A DNA stretch of 64,000 nt from CALBTQ01 sp036725605 (GCA_036725605.1 DAIMDW010000020.1:1-64000), one strand, 5' to 3'. Positions 34,873 through 43,203 are shown, counted from the stretch's first letter. Program-made: numbers and translations. The notes: generated by a model from the letters alone, not told the origin.

Positions 34873-34948
34873 TTGCGTCCGGAGGAGAAAACCTGATTGG
34901 GCCCTTTTGGGGAGGAGGGATCGGCAGGAAACGGCCTCCGGGCTTTTT
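34873..34948 (+). ncRNA. Candidate ~75 nt small RNA driven by the sigma-54 promoter
   Basis: Transcription from the -24/-12 element would start near 34873. A terminator-like fold follows: GCCC 34901-34904 with GGGC 34940-34943, GGAGG 34911-34915 with CCTCC 34935-34939, then TTTTT at 34944-34948. No ORF fits, and the next gene on this strand starts more than 500 bases on, past an opposing gene. The RNA also carries a free GGAGGAG at 34881-34887. Confidence 0.4.
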
Positions 34949-34983
34949 CCGTATCCGCATTTCTGAGTTATTTCCACATTATT

Positions 34984-35391
34984 TCAGGAGACGCCTAGCG
35001 CCAACACCAGGGCGAGCAGCGCCATGGCGACAATCAGCACCGCGCAACCGCTGGGACGGATGGGCGCGGCGTTGTCGGGCAGGGCGGGCGCGTCATTGTT
35101 CGGCGGAGCGGTGAGCCAATTTTTGTCACCATGACAAAACGCGATCAGCAAACGGCGCACGGTGAGGCGATCGTATTTGCCGTCGACCGGTTGCGAATCG
35201 TCCTGCCCTTCGGGAATGACGGCCAACGTGAAGCCGCCGCGCACGCAGAAGATTTCCAGGTACTCGGTTTGGGCGCGACCGACGGTGAAAAAGTCGTTGC
35301 CCTCGACGAAGGGATAGCGGTCGAACAGATCGAGCATTTCGTCGATCGTTTCCACGCTGAACTCGCCGGCCTGGGTGTAAATGTCGTACAT
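34984..35391 (-). CDS. Tail-anchored hypothetical protein
   Basis: A 135-residue protein: 'MYDIYTQAGEFSVETIDEMLDLFDRYPFVEGNDFFTVGRAQTEYLEIFCVRGGFTLAVIPE…' forms a small alpha/beta domain of about 85 residues. A Pro/Asn/Asp-rich linker and a single C-terminal membrane helix (CAVLIVAMALLALVLALGVS) complete it. ATG 35391 is preferred (GGAAAGGCGG just upstream); ATG 35409 is possible. No family was recognised. The tail anchor puts the domain in the cytoplasm, if inserted in the usual way. Confidence 0.6.
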   Translation of the reverse strand: MYDIYTQAGEFSVETIDEMLDLFDRYPFVEGNDFFTVGRAQTEYLEIFCVRGGFTLAVIPEGQDDSQPVDGKYDRLTVRRLLIAFCHGDKNWLTAPPNNDAPALPDNAAPIRPSGCAVLIVAMALLALVLALGVS

Positions 35392-35451
35392 CGAACCGCC
35401 TTTCCGCATTTGCCCGTTGTCGTGCGCGGGCGTCCGTGTTAGGAAATGCCC

Positions 35452-35805
35452 ATGCGAAACTTCATGTTGTTATTGCTCATCGCCGCCTTGTTGTGGGCCT
35501 GCGACATATTTTCTTCCGACGAACAATACCACAAGCAAATGCTCGATGTCGCGCAGCGCGCGGCCGACTGCGAAGAGATGATCTTGCATCAGGCGGTCGG
35601 TCCGGAGGGCGGTTACAGCGACACGCTGGACGACCTGCTGCGCTTCGACGCCACGCTCACCGACGATCCGCAAATCAACATCGCCTTCGGCCCGATGACC
35701 GGCAGCGGCTATTCGTTCGCCGTGCGCCGCAAGGGCGTAAAAGCCGCGGCGATATGCACCGCGGCCGACGGGTGTCGCCTGGTGTTGGACAACAAGAAAA
35801 ACTGA
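35452..35805 (+). CDS. Small lipoprotein, pilin-like periplasmic part
   Basis: A 117-residue lipoprotein: signal peptide MRNFMLLLLIAALLWAC (lipobox LWAC), then 'DEQYHKQMLDVAQRAADCEEMILHQAVGPEGGYSDTLDDLLRFDATLTDDPQINIAFGPMTGSGYSFAVRRKG…CTAADGCRLVL'. The order of helix, 'GYSDTLDDLL' and 'GSGYSFAV' strands resembles the globular part of minor type IV pilins, but the pilin N-terminal helix is replaced by a lipid anchor. Two Cys pairs are present. ATG 35452 has AGGA 7 bases upstream. Convergent with the protease gene, with no gap. Confidence 0.65.
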   Translation: MRNFMLLLLIAALLWACDIFSSDEQYHKQMLDVAQRAADCEEMILHQAVGPEGGYSDTLDDLLRFDATLTDDPQINIAFGPMTGSGYSFAVRRKGVKAAAICTAADGCRLVLDNKKN

Positions 35806-37557
35806 TTACTGCGGCGTCTCGGCCGTCGCCGTTTCCGCAACCGGTTTTTCCGGCGGCGGCAGAATCGGCACGTCGGCCAGTTGCTTCTTCGCGCGCTCGA
35901 TCATGCCGGGCAACGACAGATCGTCGCTTTGCAACAGGCGCTTGGTCAGCACGAGCAGGAAGTCGTTGGCGTCGCTGTAGTTCGCCCGATCTTCCTTGAT
36001 CCACCCCTTGTCGATGAAATACTTGTACACCGACTCGGCGTCGATCTCGAAGTCGGGCGTGGGCGCCTTGGCCTGATGATGATTTTCCAAATGCCCTTCC
36101 AGCTTCGATTCGCTGTAGCTGAACATCTCTTCCTGATCGGCCGGCAAATTGAAGCGCACGTGCGGCGTGATGCCGAAGGCCTGAATCGACGCACCCGAGG
36201 GCGTGTAGTACATCGCCGTGGTCAGGCGCAGGCCGGTTTCGTTGCGCAGCTCGAAGATCGACTGCACCGAGCCTTTGCCGAAGGTCTGGAAGCCCATGAC
36301 CAACGCGCGGTTGTGATCTTTGAGCGCGCCGGCGACGATCTCCGAAGCGCTGGCGCTGCCGCTGTTGACCAGCACGATCAGCGGCAGATCGACGTAGCGC
36401 CCGCGGCCGCCGGCGAAGCGTTCGCGATCCTGCAGGTAGCCGCGGCCGATGGTGTTGACGATCAGGCCGCCGGGCAGGAATTTGTCGGCGACGTCCACCG
36501 TCTGCTCCAACAGGCCGCCGGGGTTGTTGCGCAGGTCGATGACCAGCGCGCGCAGGCCGCCGGGCTGGTCGGAGAATTCGGCGAGGGCCAGATCCAGATC
36601 GGCGCTGGTGCGCGCGTTGAATTGAATGATGCGCACGTAGCCGACGTTGCCGGGCCACATTTCGTGCTTGGTGGCGACGGCCTCGATTTTGTCGCGCACG
36701 ATCGTCACGTCGAAGGGATCGTCCTTGCCCGGGCGTTTGATGGACATGGTGACCGGCGTGCCGATTTTGCCGCGCAGGCGCAGCACGGCCCAGTTCAGCG
36801 ACTGGCCGGTGGTGTCCACGCCGTCGATGCCGACGATGCGGTCCATGGCCTGCAGGCCGGCGCGTTCGGCGGGGGTGCCGGCCATCGGCGAGATGACGGT
36901 GAGGAAGCCGTCGCGGATGCCGATTTCGATGCCGACGCCGCCGAAGCTGCCTTCGGTGTCTTGTTTAAGATTGTTGTAGTCGCTCAGATTCAGAAAACCG
37001 CTGTGCGGATCGAGCGCCTGGACCATGCCGTCCAGCGCCAGTTGCAGCAGTTCGTCGAGCGGACGTTTGAGGCTCAGCGTTTGCTGATAAAAACGGATGC
37101 CGTCGAGCATCACGGCGGCGAGCTTTTTTTTGTCGAAGGGCAACTCGCGCGCGAAGGTCTGGCCGTTGGCGGTGATCGAAACCGACGTGGGCGTGACGTC
37201 GACCTTGACTTCGTCGTAGGGCGTGGGGATCGGCGTGGGCGATACTTCTTCCAACGGCGTGGGCGACAGTTCTTCACCGTTCTCGCGCGCTTTGAGGAAT
37301 TTTTTCATCTCCTCGGTCTGCGCCTCGATGCGCACTTCGGCCTGCAGGTGTTCAACCAGTTTCTTGAGCGCCGAGCCGGTCAGTTCGCGTCGGTCGACCT
37401 TCTCGATGTAGTAGCGGTCGATCAGATCGAAGATGTCCAGGATCAGCGCTTCCTGCGGATCGCTTTGGCAAGCGGGTAGCGCGAGACTCAATCCGAGGCT
37501 CAGCAGCAGCAAAATTGCAATGGCGAGGGTCGTTCGCCGTTTCGGCTCGCGCAGCAA
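35806..37557 (-). CDS. Carboxy-terminal processing serine protease (S41 family), lipoprotein
   Basis: A ~583-residue protease. The N-terminus has a signal with lipobox LPAC. A coiled linker with Pro-rich spacers follows. A PDZ domain spans about residues 205-290 (GGVGIEIGIRDGFLTVISPMAGTPAERAGL). The catalytic core has Ser in VLVNSGSASASEIVAGAL and Lys in FQTFGKGSVQSIF, as in CtpA/Prc. It processes or degrades periplasmic proteins from the C-terminus. TTG 37557 is chosen as start, with AAGGGGG 7 bases upstream; the frame is open to 37617. Longer than typical CtpA (about 450), because of the inserted N-terminal region and a ~90-residue tail. Confidence 0.9.
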   Translation of the reverse strand: MLREPKRRTTLAIAILLLLSLGLSLALPACQSDPQEALILDIFDLIDRYYIEKVDRRELTGSALKKLVEHLQAEVRIEAQTEEMKKFLKARENGEELSPTPLEEVSPTPIPTPYDEVKVDVTPTSVSITANGQTFARELPFDKKKLAAVMLDGIRFYQQTLSLKRPLDELLQLALDGMVQALDPHSGFLNLSDYNNLKQDTEGSFGGVGIEIGIRDGFLTVISPMAGTPAERAGLQAMDRIVGIDGVDTTGQSLNWAVLRLRGKIGTPVTMSIKRPGKDDPFDVTIVRDKIEAVATKHEMWPGNVGYVRIIQFNARTSADLDLALAEFSDQPGGLRALVIDLRNNPGGLLEQTVDVADKFLPGGLIVNTIGRGYLQDRERFAGGRGRYVDLPLIVLVNSGSASASEIVAGALKDHNRALVMGFQTFGKGSVQSIFELRNETGLRLTTAMYYTPSGASIQAFGITPHVRFNLPADQEEMFSYSESKLEGHLENHHQAKAPTPDFEIDAESVYKYFIDKGWIKEDRANYSDANDFLLVLTKRLLQSDDLSLPGMIERAKKQLADVPILPPPEKPVAETATAETPQ

Positions 37558-37692
37558 GTTGTACCCCCTTACTCCCCAGGTTCCGGATTTATAACGGTCA
37601 ACGCGCCGTTTTGTCAATGTTCACGCCGTCGGCGTTTCGGTTGACAGCCTCCGGGGCGCACCTTAGGTTGAGACAGTTCACAGGAGGAAACG

Positions 37693-38385
37693 TTGCGCAT
37701 CGAACACGTGGAGAGCGGTTTTTTCAAGACCAACACCTACCTGGTCTGCGACGAACACAGCAACCAGGCGTTGCTGATCGATCCGGGCGGCGACTGGCGG
37801 AAGATCCGCGCGATGATCCAAAAAGCGCAAGCGAAGGTCGCGGCGATCGTGCTGACCCACGCCCACTACGATCACGCCAACCGCGTGCAGGAGGCCAAGA
37901 CGCTGACCGGCGCGCCGCTGCTGGTGCACCGCGGCGATGCGCCGCGCCTGCAAAAACTCTCCGCGCTCATGCTCGCCGCGCGTTGGCGGCCGTATCTGGC
38001 GCCGCCGCCCGACCGCCTGCTGGACGAGGGCGACGTAATCGAAATCGGCGCGCTGCGCTTCGAGGTCATCCACACGCCGGGGCATTCGCCGGGCGGCATC
38101 TGCCTGCGCTACAAAAAAACGATTTTTACCGGCGACACGCTCTTCGCCGGGTCGATCGGCCGCACCGATCTCAAGGGCGGCAGTTGGCCGGCGCTCAAAG
38201 CGTCGATCGAAGACAAGCTGTTCATCCTCTCCGACGACATCCACCTCTACCCGGGCCACGGGCCGAAAACGACCATCGAACGCGAACGCAAGTACAACAT
38301 TTTCGTCAAACTCAGCCCCGCCCAGATGGACGAGATCATGTTCGGCATCAAGGCGAAGGAGAAAAAGGATGAAGAGATATCGTAA
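37693..38385 (+). CDS. Metallo-beta-lactamase fold hydrolase (glyoxalase II-like)
   Basis: A 230-residue hydrolase with the full zinc motif: THAHYDHAN (H-x-H-x-D-H, about residues 56-63), His in VIHTPGHSPGG, Asp in FTGDTLFAGSIGRTDL, and the late His in LYPGHGPKTT. This order is standard for glyoxalase II and related thioester or persulfide hydrolases. The start is TTG 37693 with AGGAGG 6 bases upstream. It is not clearly linked to its neighbours. Substrate unknown. Confidence 0.9.
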   Translation: MRIEHVESGFFKTNTYLVCDEHSNQALLIDPGGDWRKIRAMIQKAQAKVAAIVLTHAHYDHANRVQEAKTLTGAPLLVHRGDAPRLQKLSALMLAARWRPYLAPPPDRLLDEGDVIEIGALRFEVIHTPGHSPGGICLRYKKTIFTGDTLFAGSIGRTDLKGGSWPALKASIEDKLFILSDDIHLYPGHGPKTTIERERKYNIFVKLSPAQMDEIMFGIKAKEKKDEEIS

Positions 38386-38409
38386 TGCTCGTGCAATTGT
38401 GAATGGATA

Positions 38410-38437
38410 TTGAACTTTTTAGACTATTAGCTACTAT
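38410..38437 (+). promoter_or_regulatory. Candidate promoter of the toxin-antitoxin pair
   Basis: TTGAAC 38410-38415, 16 bp spacer, TACTAT 38432-38437, 25 bases before the antitoxin start. Confidence 0.4.
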
Positions 38438-38461
38438 TGTTTCAGGCGAATTGAGGTTGCG

Positions 38462-39169
38462 ATGAAAGATGATGAAATTAAATATTTAGGTGTTGGTATT
38501 TATACTGTGTCGGAAGTATCCCGATTAACCGGGATTCCCACCCAACGCGTGCGTCGCTGGATGGCCGGATATCATTTTAAATATCATAATGAAATTCATA
38601 GCAGCGATTCTCTCTGGCAATTGCCGATACAAAAAGGATCAAACGATCTCATACTTACTTTTCTTGATATGATCGAACTTCGTTTTGTGGAGAAGTTGAG
38701 AAACGAAACCGGGATGTCGCTGCAGTTTATACGTCAGGTGTATCAACGTGCAATGACGGACTATCAATTTTCACACCCTTTTTCAACGCTTCGTTTCAAG
38801 ACGGATGGACAGGCCATTTTTATTGAAGAACTCGAATCGAGTGGAGAGCGAAGATTGCTGGATCTATTTCGTCGAGAATATGCATTTCATGAAATATTGA
38901 AGCCAATTTTAAAAGATCTTGATTATGACGACAAAGTGACGACTCATTGGTGGCCCTATACCGATAAACGTGTTGTTATCGATCCAACCCGTTGCTTCGG
39001 GAAACCGATCGTGACGGACGAAGGTATAAAAACGTCTACGTTGTATGATTCGTATTTGGCGGAAGAAAAGTCGGTGTCAGTTGTTTCCAAATGGTATGAA
39101 GTCAGCATAAGCTCGGTCGAAGCCGCAATAGATTTTGAAGAGAGTTTAAATAGGAAATTGGCCGCGTGA
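38462..39169 (+). CDS. DUF433-domain antitoxin with N-terminal MerR-like helix-turn-helix
   Basis: A 235-residue protein. Residues ~13-35 (YTVSEVSRLTGIPTQRVRRWMAGY) form a MerR/Xre-type HTH. The C-terminal ~70 residues hold the DUF433 pattern 'VVIDPTRCFGKPIVTDEGIKTSTLYDSYLAEEKSVSVVSKWYEVSISSVEAAIDFEESL'. DUF433 proteins are known antitoxin partners of PIN-like toxins. Its GC content is clearly lower than that of its neighbours, which suggests transfer. The toxin gene starts on the stop codon (GTGA), so translation is coupled. It probably represses its own operon through the HTH. Confidence 0.85.
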   Translation: MKDDEIKYLGVGIYTVSEVSRLTGIPTQRVRRWMAGYHFKYHNEIHSSDSLWQLPIQKGSNDLILTFLDMIELRFVEKLRNETGMSLQFIRQVYQRAMTDYQFSHPFSTLRFKTDGQAIFIEELESSGERRLLDLFRREYAFHEILKPILKDLDYDDKVTTHWWPYTDKRVVIDPTRCFGKPIVTDEGIKTSTLYDSYLAEEKSVSVVSKWYEVSISSVEAAIDFEESLNRKLAA

Positions 39170-39561
39170 ATTTTTTCTTCGATGAACATTTTCCTCCTAA
39201 TTTAGCTCGTGCGTTGAATATCCTTGATGATAATAATTCAATAACATGCACCGAGGATAAAGGGTGGAGGGGAGCGTCCGACGAAAAATGGATTCGCCTA
39301 TTATCTGAGGAAGAAGAGAAAACAGTAATAATGACCATGGATGAAAACATTCGATATAAAAAAGGAATCACCGAAGTATGGAAAAAGTCCGAGTTGACGA
39401 CCTTTTTTTTCGTTGGCCGATGGAATCATATTCCTATGTGGGATCGTTGTGTTAAAACAATAGATCTTTGGAAGGACATTATTCACAAAGCGGAACGAGC
39501 GAAAAAGGGACAGTCATTTAAAATTAAAATCAATTCGAAGAAAATCGAAGAACTTGAGTAA
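39166..39561 (+). CDS. PIN-like (DUF5615-type) toxin
   Basis: A 131-residue protein, MNFFFDEHFPPNLARALNILDDN…CTEDKGWRGASDEKWIRLLSEEEEKTVIMTMDENIRYKKG…. The pattern is that of PIN-like nucleases of VapC-related systems: an acidic residue in FFDEHFPP (position 6-7), Asp in 'EDKGWRGASDEKW' and Asp in 'MTMDENIR'. These would bind the metal that cleaves RNA. The start is GTG 39166, overlapping the DUF433 stop by 4 bases. AT-rich codon use matches its partner. Active as a ribonuclease toxin by inference only. Confidence 0.8.
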   Translation: MNFFFDEHFPPNLARALNILDDNNSITCTEDKGWRGASDEKWIRLLSEEEEKTVIMTMDENIRYKKGITEVWKKSELTTFFFVGRWNHIPMWDRCVKTIDLWKDIIHKAERAKKGQSFKIKINSKKIEELE

Positions 39562-39569
39562 CTCCCCTC

Positions 39570-40157
39570 TCACTTCGCCTTGATCAAATCTTTCAACACG
39601 AGTTGGCTGACGGCTTTGAGGGTTTCGGTGACGCCTTCGCCGGCTTTGGCGTTGGCGAGGAACTGCGGCAGGCCGTCGGGGTTGATCGCGCGGGCCAGTT
39701 CGGCCGGGTCCATCGAGGTATCGAAGTCGCGCATGTTGAACTGGAAGACCAGCGGGATGCGCGCGAGGTCGTAGCCGTGCGATTCGAGATTCTTTTTCAT
39801 GTTCTCGAGGCTCTCGATGTTTTCGTCGAGGCGTTCGCGGCGTGAGTCGGCGACGAACACCAGGCCGTCCACGCCCTTGAGGATCATCTGGCGGTTCGTG
39901 TCGTACACGACGTTGCCCGGCACGCTGTACAAGTGCAGGCGCGTGGCGAAGCCGCGGATCTTGCCCAGAAACAGCGGCAGAAAATCGAAGTAGCAGGTGC
40001 GCTCGTCCTCGTGCGAGAGGCAGATCATTTCGCCGCGATTGTCCGTCGGCGTGCGCTCGTAGATGATTTTGAGGTTGCGCGTCTTGCCCGACAAAGCCGG
40101 ACCGTAATAGACGATCTTGCAGTTGATCTCTTTGGAGTTGTAATTGATGAACGTCAT
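39570..40157 (-). CDS. mglA: MglA-like small GTPase
   Basis: A 195-residue Ras-like GTPase. The P-loop is GPALSGKT (about residues 19-26). The switch II/G3 region reads 'LHLYSVPGNVVYDTNRQMILKGVDGLVFVADS', diagnostic for MglA proteins, which have VPG in place of DxxG. G4 is altered (VFQFNMRDFD, about residues 138-147). In myxobacteria MglA sets cell polarity and switches gliding motility. ATG 40157 has GGGGAG upstream; an upstream open frame to 40670 lies over recR. No mglB partner was found next to it, nor any motility genes in the window. Confidence 0.88.
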   Translation of the reverse strand: MTFINYNSKEINCKIVYYGPALSGKTRNLKIIYERTPTDNRGEMICLSHEDERTCYFDFLPLFLGKIRGFATRLHLYSVPGNVVYDTNRQMILKGVDGLVFVADSRRERLDENIESLENMKKNLESHGYDLARIPLVFQFNMRDFDTSMDPAELARAINPDGLPQFLANAKAGEGVTETLKAVSQLVLKDLIKAK

Positions 40158-40228
40158 CGTCGCTCCCCAATCATCATTTTTCTGAGAAACAGATTTTTTA
40201 GAGCATATCCGGCGGCGCGGCGCAAGCG

Positions 40229-40840
40229 CTATTGCGGCTTGGACATTTTGCGCCGGCCCTCCAGCGACAGCTTGAGCGTGACGCTGTCGGCGTATTCGAG
40301 ATCCGAGCCCACCGGCACGCCGTGCGCGATGCGCGTGACTTCCACCGGACGATCGGCCAGCAGGTCGGCCAGAAACGCGGCGGTCGCCTCGCCCTCGCGG
40401 TTGGGATTGGTCGCCAGGATGATTTCCGCGACGCCGCCGGCGTCGATGCGCGCGAGCAGTTCGTCGATGCGCAACGACTCGGGACCGATGTTCTCCAGCG
40501 GGGCCAGTGCGCCGTGCAGCACGTGGTACTTGCCGTTGAAGGCGCCGGATTTTTCGAGCACCAGCACGTCCTGCGGCTGCTCGACCACGCACAGGCGCGC
40601 GCCGTCGCGGTGTTCGTCGGCGCAGATGCGGCACGGTTTGACGTCGGTCAGGTTGAAGCACACCGGGCACAGGCCGATGGTGTCTTTGACCTCGAGCATC
40701 GCCGCGGCCAGCGCCTGCACCTCTTCGGCCGACGCGCGCAGCAGGTGCATGGCCAACCGTTCGGCGCTTTTGCGGCCGATGCCGGGCAGCTTGGCGAGCT
40801 CGTCGACGAGCTCCTTGAGCGGTCCCGAATCGAAAAACAT
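40229..40840 (-). CDS. recR: Recombination protein RecR
   Basis: A 203-residue protein with the standard RecR order: helix-hairpin-helix at the N-terminus (LAKLPGIGRKSAERLAMHLL), the Cys4 zinc finger CPVCFNLTDVKPCRIC near residues 58-73, and the Toprim domain (CVVEQPQDVLVLEKSG onward, with 'ILATNPNREGEATA'). It works with RecO and RecF to load RecA at gaps. It lies 4 bases after ybaB in the classical dnaX-ybaB-recR arrangement. Confidence 0.96.
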   Translation of the reverse strand: MFFDSGPLKELVDELAKLPGIGRKSAERLAMHLLRASAEEVQALAAAMLEVKDTIGLCPVCFNLTDVKPCRICADEHRDGARLCVVEQPQDVLVLEKSGAFNGKYHVLHGALAPLENIGPESLRIDELLARIDAGGVAEIILATNPNREGEATAAFLADLLADRPVEVTRIAHGVPVGSDLEYADSVTLKLSLEGRRKMSKPQ

Positions 40841-40844
40841 GGGA

Positions 40845-41162
40845 TCAGAACAATCCGGGGATGTTCATCCCGCCGGTGATTTTGCTCATCTCGCCGGAGA
40901 TCATTTCCTGCGCTTTGCGCAGCGCTTCGTTGACCGCGGCGACGATCAGATCCTGCAGCATCTCGACGTCCTCGGGATCGACCACGTCTTTTTCGATGCG
41001 GATCGAAATCAGCTCTTGCTTGCCGTTGACCGTCGCGGTGACCATGCCGCCGCCGGCGCCGGCTTCGATCGTTTTTTCCGCCAGCTCTTCCTGCAGCTTG
41101 GCCATTTGCTTTTGCGCCTGCTGCGCCATCTTCATCAGATTGCCCATACCACCCTTGGCCAT
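40845..41162 (-). CDS. ybaB: YbaB/EbfC nucleoid-associated protein
   Basis: A 105-residue protein: 'GGMGNLMKMAQQAQKQMAKLQEELAEKTIEAGAGGGMVTATVNGKQELISIRIEKDVVDPEDVEMLQDLIVAAVNEALRKAQE…'. It contains the family signature 'V-x-A-T-V-N-G' followed by the 'DPED-x-E-M-L-x-D-L' stretch. It binds DNA as a dimer and is normally cotranscribed with dnaX and recR, as here. Length is typical. Confidence 0.95.
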   Translation of the reverse strand: MAKGGMGNLMKMAQQAQKQMAKLQEELAEKTIEAGAGGGMVTATVNGKQELISIRIEKDVVDPEDVEMLQDLIVAAVNEALRKAQEMISGEMSKITGGMNIPGLF

Positions 41163-41171
41163 GGTTCCTCC

Positions 41172-42863
41172 TTATTTCTCGCGCGCCGGACCATTAAGCG
41201 GCCGGACGGTGACCTCCGCTTCGGGGAACAGGTCGCGCGTCCATTGCACCGCCGCGTGGGCCAGCGTTTCTTTTACCATCTGCTGCCGTTCCTGGTCGGC
41301 TTGCCGTTGTTCGTTCATTTTCGCCTGCGCCGAATTTTTCGGCGCGATGTCCAGCGTCTCCACCTCGATTTTAATGCCGGCGCCGAACAGATCATCAGCC
41401 AGTTTTTGCACCATCGACAATTGTCGTTCGAGGCTTTTGGCGGGATACCCTTTGGCGACGCGCAAAATCAGTTTGTTGCCCCGCCGCTCCACTTCGCCCT
41501 GCGCCAGGTACGCGGCCGGCGCGTGGATATTCGCGGCCTTGAGCGCGGCCACCAACGCTCCGTGCGGATCGTCCTGCGCATCGGGCGCGGGGGACGCTTC
41601 CGGCGCCGGCGCGCTCGACGGCGTCGAAGGCGCGGGGCGTTCGACGACCTTCCCGGCGCGGGGCGTGCGCGTTGCCGTCGCACCGGCGGACGGTCCGGAA
41701 ATGTTGCCGCCGGCGAGGGCGATCTCCTTGAGTTTGGTCAACTCGTCGAGCAGATCGTCCAGCGGTTTGACCGTCGCGGCCTCGGCGAGGCGCACGAGGG
41801 TCATTTCCAGCACGAGGCGCGGTTGGCCGCTGCGCAGGATGAGTTCCTCGGCGTCGGCCAGCAGCGTGAAGAGATGTTCGAGCGCGACCGGCGTCACGTC
41901 TTTCACCTGCGCTTTGAGCGCGGCCAGTTCGGCTTCGCCGGCGTCGATGAGCGCGGCGGGCTGCCGGGCGACCTTGGCGGCGACGAGGTTGCGGAAGTGC
42001 TCGAGCAGATCGGCCAGCAGGTCCTTGACATCCCAGTTGGACGCGCTCAGGCGGGCCAGCACGTCCAGCACCCCGACCGGGTCGCCGGCCAGCACGGCGG
42101 CGGAAATGTCCAGCAGCGCTTGACGGTCGACCACGCCGAGCACCTCGGCGATTTCGGTCAACGGCCGTTCGGCGCCGTAGGACAACACCTGGTCCATGTA
42201 CGACAGGCCGTCGCGCACGCTGCCGGCGGCTTTGCGCGCCACGAGCATGAGCACGTCGGAGGCAACCTGCGCCTCCTCGGCGGCCATCAGCTTGGCCAGG
42301 TAATCGCGGATCAGCGCCTGCCCGACCATCTTGAATTCGTACTGCTGCGTACGTGAGAGCACCGTGTCGGGAATCTTGTGCGGCTCGGTGGTCGCGAAGA
42401 TAAACACCACGTGCGCCGGCGGTTCTTCCAGCGTTTTGAGCAGCGCGTTGAAGGCGTTCTTGGACAGCATGTGCACTTCGTCGATGATGTACACCTTGTA
42501 GCGTCCGCGCGCCGGCAGGTACTTGACGTTCTCGCGCAACTCGCGCACGTCGTCGACGCCGGTGTTGGACGCCGCGTCGATTTCGAACACGTCGCCGCTG
42601 GTGCCCGCGGCGATTTCCTTGCAGGACACGCACCGGCCGCAGGGCTCGGGCGTCGGGCCGTCGGATGATTCGCAGTTGAGCGCCTTGGCGAAGATGCGCG
42701 CCACAGTCGTTTTGCCCACGCCGCGCGTGCCGGTGAACAGGTAGCCGTGGGCGATGCGGTTGAGGTTGATCGCGTTGGTGAGCGTGCGGGTGACGTGCTC
42801 CTGCCCGACCAGGTCGGCGAAGGTTTGGGGACGGTATTTGCGCGCCAGCACCAGATATGACAT
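41172..42863 (-). CDS. dnaX: DNA polymerase III subunit gamma/tau
   Basis: A 563-residue clamp-loader ATPase. Walker A FTGTRGVGKTTVAR near residue 45; zinc site C-x8-C-x2-C-x2-C (CESSDGPTPEPCGRCVSC); Walker B with DEVHMLS; SRC-type sensor 'DTVLSRTQQYEF'. Domains I-III are intact through about residue 370. The C-terminal part is a Pro/Ala-rich linker (APSTPSSAPAPEASPAPDAQ) and a tau-like tail ending near 563. It loads the sliding clamp and, as tau, dimerises the polymerase. No slippery A-run was seen to make gamma. Confidence 0.96.
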   Translation of the reverse strand: MSYLVLARKYRPQTFADLVGQEHVTRTLTNAINLNRIAHGYLFTGTRGVGKTTVARIFAKALNCESSDGPTPEPCGRCVSCKEIAAGTSGDVFEIDAASNTGVDDVRELRENVKYLPARGRYKVYIIDEVHMLSKNAFNALLKTLEEPPAHVVFIFATTEPHKIPDTVLSRTQQYEFKMVGQALIRDYLAKLMAAEEAQVASDVLMLVARKAAGSVRDGLSYMDQVLSYGAERPLTEIAEVLGVVDRQALLDISAAVLAGDPVGVLDVLARLSASNWDVKDLLADLLEHFRNLVAAKVARQPAALIDAGEAELAALKAQVKDVTPVALEHLFTLLADAEELILRSGQPRLVLEMTLVRLAEAATVKPLDDLLDELTKLKEIALAGGNISGPSAGATATRTPRAGKVVERPAPSTPSSAPAPEASPAPDAQDDPHGALVAALKAANIHAPAAYLAQGEVERRGNKLILRVAKGYPAKSLERQLSMVQKLADDLFGAGIKIEVETLDIAPKNSAQAKMNEQRQADQERQQMVKETLAHAAVQWTRDLFPEAEVTVRPLNGPAREK

Positions 42864-42937
42864 ACCGGAATCGCCTTCGACGGGAGTTGCCGCACGTTCG
42901 TTGTCGGTTTATCGGAGATCGGTCCGGAACGTCGACA

Positions 42938-43203
42938 GACTGCGCACCCTTCGTCGACCCGCTTTCGCAATGGCGTTCTTCCCTGGGGGCGATGGCCAGG
43001 TGACCCACGGCACCCAGACGAACATCCTTAGTGCTGCTACCTCCCGGTCCTGACACGGTTCGGAAGTGCCTGCCGCGTGAGGCCCGACCTGCTGATCCAG
43101 GGCAACGGCCCAAAGCGAATTAAGGCCTCGGTTGGGAATTCAGCCCCTCTGGAGCGGATTGAGGGTACAGGGCACCGCTGGCTCCCCGCCTAGCGCAGCC
43201 TGT
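42938..43203 (-). ncRNA. ffs: Signal recognition particle RNA, large bacterial type with Alu domain
   Basis: Read on the minus strand, bases from about 43203 to 42938 match the ~265 nt SRP RNA in order. 5' Alu domain: GCTAGGCGGGGAGCCAGCGG, then TGCCCTGTACC…CAATCCGCTC and GAATTCCC. S domain with the SRP-protein hairpin: CCGTGTCAGGACCGGGAGG followed by TAGCAGCACTAAG. 3' end: AAGCGGGTCGACGAAGGGTG. The core GTCAGG-CCGG-AGG-AGCAG is diagnostic. It lies just upstream of dnaX, its usual place. Ends are approximate. Confidence 0.93.

Noticed and set aside
34699..34896. A 65-codon plus-strand frame overlapping the sigma-54 element
   Set aside because: Ribosome site is too far (about 19 bases), composition is not gene-like, and it spans the candidate promoter.
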